The notes under the pieces: model-generated
The model's input: only the letters and a program-made list of their open reading frames with translations
What the model was told of the DNA's origin: nothing
Databases searched by the model: none
In this document: one piece after another, positions 12,942 to 14,936 of the stretch
Position numbering within the stretch: the stretch's first letter is position 1
Layout: every line of letters starts with the position of its first letter
Source of the DNA: Lysobacterales bacterium
GTDB taxonomy: Bacteria > Pseudomonadota > Gammaproteobacteria > Xanthomonadales > SZUA-36
Assembly (NCBI GenBank): GCA_009692275.1
Contig: SHZL01000033.1
Location: forward strand, 1 to 14,936
Reading direction: 5' to 3'
DNA length: 14,936 nt
Translations under genes and position numbers: made by a program

Positions 12942-14238
12942 CTCCCTCAGCGATTTGGAATTCTCACAGCTGGAACTTGATGAGCGAGTCAAGCTGGGTC
13001 TGAAAGCGGCGAAATTTGTTCACTGCACACCCATCCAGGCGCTGACCCTGCCAGTGGCTTTGAAGGGAGCGGATGTTGCTGGCCAGGCTCAAACGGGCAC
13101 AGGTAAGACTGCAGCTTTTCTTCTGGTTCTCTTTCAGAGGCTGCTTCGAAGTCAAGCGACCGCTGATCGCCGCCATCCGCGGGCATTGGTGCTCGCCCCT
13201 ACGCGGGAGCTGGCCATTCAAATACATAAAGATGCGCTGTTACTTGGAGCTGAAACGGGTTTGAAACTTGGGCTGGCATACGGTGGGGTCGACTACGAGA
13301 AACAGCGCCAGACTTTGGAGGATGGCGTTGACATTCTGGTTGGCACTCCGGGGCGCATAATCGATTTCTTCAAGCAGAATGTGTTCAAACTGAACCAGAT
13401 TGAAGTCATGGTGCTCGACGAAGCGGACCGAATGTTCGACCTGGGTTTTATCGCTGACATAAGGTACGTGCTGCGGCGGTTACCGCCGCGCGAAAAACGT
13501 CAATGCCTGCTGTTTTCAGCTACTTTGTCGTACCGCGTGCTGGAACTCGCCTACGAACACATGAATGAACCCGAACTCATGAAGGTTGAGTCGGAGCGGG
13601 TAACCTCTGAACATGTGAGTCAAACCGTTTACTACCCGGCAAATGAAGAAAAACCACGTTTACTGGCTGCATTATTGAAACAATTCGAAGGCGGACGCAT
13701 CATGGTATTCACCAATACTCGGGCAGCTACGGACCGGGTGGAGCGCACCCTGAATGCCAACGGCTTCCATGCAGCTGCAATATCCGGGAGTGTGCCCCAG
13801 AAAACCCGGCAGAATCTGTTGCGAAAATTTCATGACGGCGAAGTGCCCATTCTTGTCGCTACCGATGTTGCAGCGCGCGGCCTGCATATCCCGGATGTGA
13901 CCCACGTGATTAATTATGATCTGCCGCAGGATGCTCCTGATTACGTTCACCGCATTGGCCGTACTGCCCGTTTGGGAGCCAAGGGCGAGGCCATAAGCTT
14001 CGCGTGCGAAAACTATGCTTTTCACCTGCCTGAAATTGAAAGCTTCATTGGGTACACAATTCCCATTGAGCAAATGTCACCAGACTTGCTCCCGGTCATC
14101 CACAGACCACCGGCGCCTCCGCCCAGGGCAAAAACCGGCCGTGAGGCCAAGGGCAGGCCAAAAAGCGGCCGTGGAAGCTCTGAACCCAGGAAAGCCTCCT
14201 CAAGTCCCCGCCGACACAACCGGAAGCCGGGGAGCTAA
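12919..14238 (+). CDS. rhlB: DEAD-box ATP-dependent RNA helicase RhlB
   Basis: An RNA-unwinding ATPase; in E. coli RhlB joins RNase E in the degradosome. It has 439 residues (E. coli 421). All DEAD-box motifs are present: Q-motif FVHCTPIQA (33-41), I AQTGTGKT (57-64), Ia PTRELAIQ (94-101), GG (122-123), TPGR (143-146), II DEAD (167-170), III SAT (200-202), motif V region VATDVAARGLHIPDV, and VI HRIGRTAR. LFSATLSYRV and the stretch from FYPxNEEK-like to DVAARGLHIP mark RhlB over RhlE, SrmB or DeaD. From about residue 395 the C-terminus is a disordered, Pro- then Arg/Lys-rich tail (14 Lys/Arg, 2 Glu in 45 residues), probably for RNA binding. ATG 12919 aligns with known N-termini but has a weak ribosome-binding site. 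It is divergent from trxA-rho and 20 bases before ftsE. Confidence 0.95.
   Translation: MTQKQTNNSLSDLEFSQLELDERVKLGLKAAKFVHCTPIQALTLPVALKGADVAGQAQTGTGKTAAFLLVLFQRLLRSQATADRRHPRALVLAPTRELAIQIHKDALLLGAETGLKLGLAYGGVDYEKQRQTLEDGVDILVGTPGRIIDFFKQNVFKLNQIEVMVLDEADRMFDLGFIADIRYVLRRLPPREKRQCLLFSATLSYRVLELAYEHMNEPELMKVESERVTSEHVSQTVYYPANEEKPRLLAALLKQFEGGRIMVFTNTRAATDRVERTLNANGFHAAAISGSVPQKTRQNLLRKFHDGEVPILVATDVAARGLHIPDVTHVINYDLPQDAPDYVHRIGRTARLGAKGEAISFACENYAFHLPEIESFIGYTIPIEQMSPDLLPVIHRPPAPPPRAKTGREAKGRPKSGRGSSEPRKASSSPRRHNRKPGS
14130..14173 (+). repeat. 30-base-period repeat in the rhlB tail
   Basis: AAAAACCGGCCGTG (14130-14143) recurs as AAAAAGCGGCCGTG (14160-14173), 13 of 14 identical and exactly ten codons apart, encoding K-T-G-R and K-S-G-R. 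It suggests that the basic tail grew partly by local duplication. Confidence 0.5.
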
Positions 14239-14258
14239 TACCTACGCTGGTTGGTGCG

Positions 14259-14936
14259 ATGATTAACTTTGAACATGTGAGTAAGCGGTACCCCGGTGGT
14301 AATCAGGCGCTAAGCGACATCAACTTTCACCTTACAGCCGGCGAAATGGTATTTCTGACTGGGCATTCCGGTGCGGGTAAAAGCAGCTTGTTGCGCTTGA
14401 TCCTGATGATTGAAAGGGCGACACGTGGCCAGGTTGTTGTTAACGGGAGAAACTTAAGCACCGCCCCGATGCGCCAGGCCCCGAGAATCCGGCAAGGTAT
14501 TGGAATGATTTTCCAGGACCACAAGTTGTTGCGCGACAAGACCGTTTTCGACAATGTTGCCCTGCCGCTGCTCATTGCCGGACTGCGCTATGCAGACATT
14601 CGCAAACGGGTGCGTGCGTCGCTGGACAAAGTGGGTTTGCTCGCAAAAGAAAGGTCCTGGCCGCTGGAGCTATCCGGCGGTGAGCAGCAGAGAGTCGGCG
14701 TCGCCAGAGCGATCGTTGGCATGCCTCCAGTCCTGCTCGCAGACGAGCCAACCGGCAATCTGGATCCGGAACTGTCAGCAGAACTGTTCGGGCTATTTCG
14801 GCAGCTCAATCAAATCGGCGTAACGGTGTTAATTGCCAGCCATGATTTGGCCCTTATCCGACGCATGGACAAACGTGTGCTGGTGCTGCAGAATGGACAG
14901 TTGCTAGACGATATTCCGCCAGCCAGCCAGAGATGA
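14259..14936 (+). CDS. ftsE: Cell-division ABC transporter ATP-binding protein FtsE
   Basis: The cytoplasmic ATPase of the FtsEX complex, which controls peptidoglycan hydrolase activation at the division septum. It has 225 residues and is complete, its TGA being the last three bases of the window. Motifs are Walker A GHSGAGKS (35-42), Q-loop Gln86 in IFQDHKLL, signature LSGGEQQ (138-144), Walker B LLADEP (159-164), and H-loop His195 in ASHD. MINFEHVSKRYPGG, GEMVFLTGHSGAGKSSLLRL and IGMIFQDHKLLRDKTVFDNV follow FtsE closely, which separates it from LolD. The ribosome-binding site before ATG 14259 is weak (GGTG), and rhlB ends 20 bases upstream, so they are likely co-transcribed. The usual upstream neighbour, ftsY, is absent. 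ftsX is expected just beyond the window. Confidence 0.94.
   Translation: MINFEHVSKRYPGGNQALSDINFHLTAGEMVFLTGHSGAGKSSLLRLILMIERATRGQVVVNGRNLSTAPMRQAPRIRQGIGMIFQDHKLLRDKTVFDNVALPLLIAGLRYADIRKRVRASLDKVGLLAKERSWPLELSGGEQQRVGVARAIVGMPPVLLADEPTGNLDPELSAELFGLFRQLNQIGVTVLIASHDLALIRRMDKRVLVLQNGQLLDDIPPASQR

Noticed and set aside
1..14936. CRISPR array, insertion sequence, tRNA, rRNA or defence system
   Set aside because: I found no regular spaced repeats, transposase motifs, terminal repeats or RNA-gene signatures; all large ORFs are chromosomal housekeeping or metabolic genes.

Overview
This is an ordinary chromosomal stretch of a gammaproteobacterium of moderate G+C content. The assignment rests on close likenesses to Escherichia coli proteins (PrpB, PrpC, PrpD, TypA, PdxB, Rho, thioredoxin 1, RhlB, FtsE) and on the gammaproteobacterial order rhlB-trxA-rho. 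I see no mobile element, phage gene, tRNA, rRNA or CRISPR array. The window is densely coded on both strands, and nothing in it forms an obviously new multi-gene system. The most interesting material is gene arrangement and non-coding leader sequence.

Layout. (1) 1-948 (+): 3' part of an M61-family metallopeptidase with a C-terminal PDZ domain, cut by the window edge. (2) 1002-4008 (-): pdxB (pyridoxal phosphate synthesis) followed by typA (ribosome-associated GTPase). (3) 4077-7156 (+): a promoter, then mdh-prpB-prpC with overlapping stop and start codons at both junctions. (4) 7212-9051 (-): a cytochrome b561 / YceI / YceI-like lipoprotein trio, also overlapping. (5) 9242-10690 (+): prpD, ending at a strong two-way hairpin terminator at 10705-10742. 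(6) 10770-12685 (-): trxA then rho, separated by a 332-base rho leader. (7) 12919-14936 (+): rhlB then ftsE.

How the genes work together. PrpC condenses propionyl-CoA with oxaloacetate, PrpD dehydrates 2-methylcitrate, and PrpB splits 2-methylisocitrate into pyruvate and succinate. Malate dehydrogenase can regenerate the oxaloacetate after succinate has passed through fumarate and malate. The mdh-prpB-prpC operon plus prpD therefore encodes most of a methylcitrate cycle, with the respiratory b561/YceI cassette lying on the opposite strand between prpC and prpD. The right part groups RNA-metabolism genes: the terminator Rho, the DEAD-box helicase RhlB, and thioredoxin. FtsE, the cell-division ABC ATPase, follows rhlB directly.

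Start codons. Several genes use non-ATG starts (typA GTG, prpB TTG, the periplasmic yceI GTG, trxA TTG), chosen from ribosome-binding sites and known family N-termini. The longest untranslated stretch is the rho leader (12027-12358). It is C-rich just before rho, carries direct repeats and a hairpin, and contains a small ORF whose stop overlaps the rho start.
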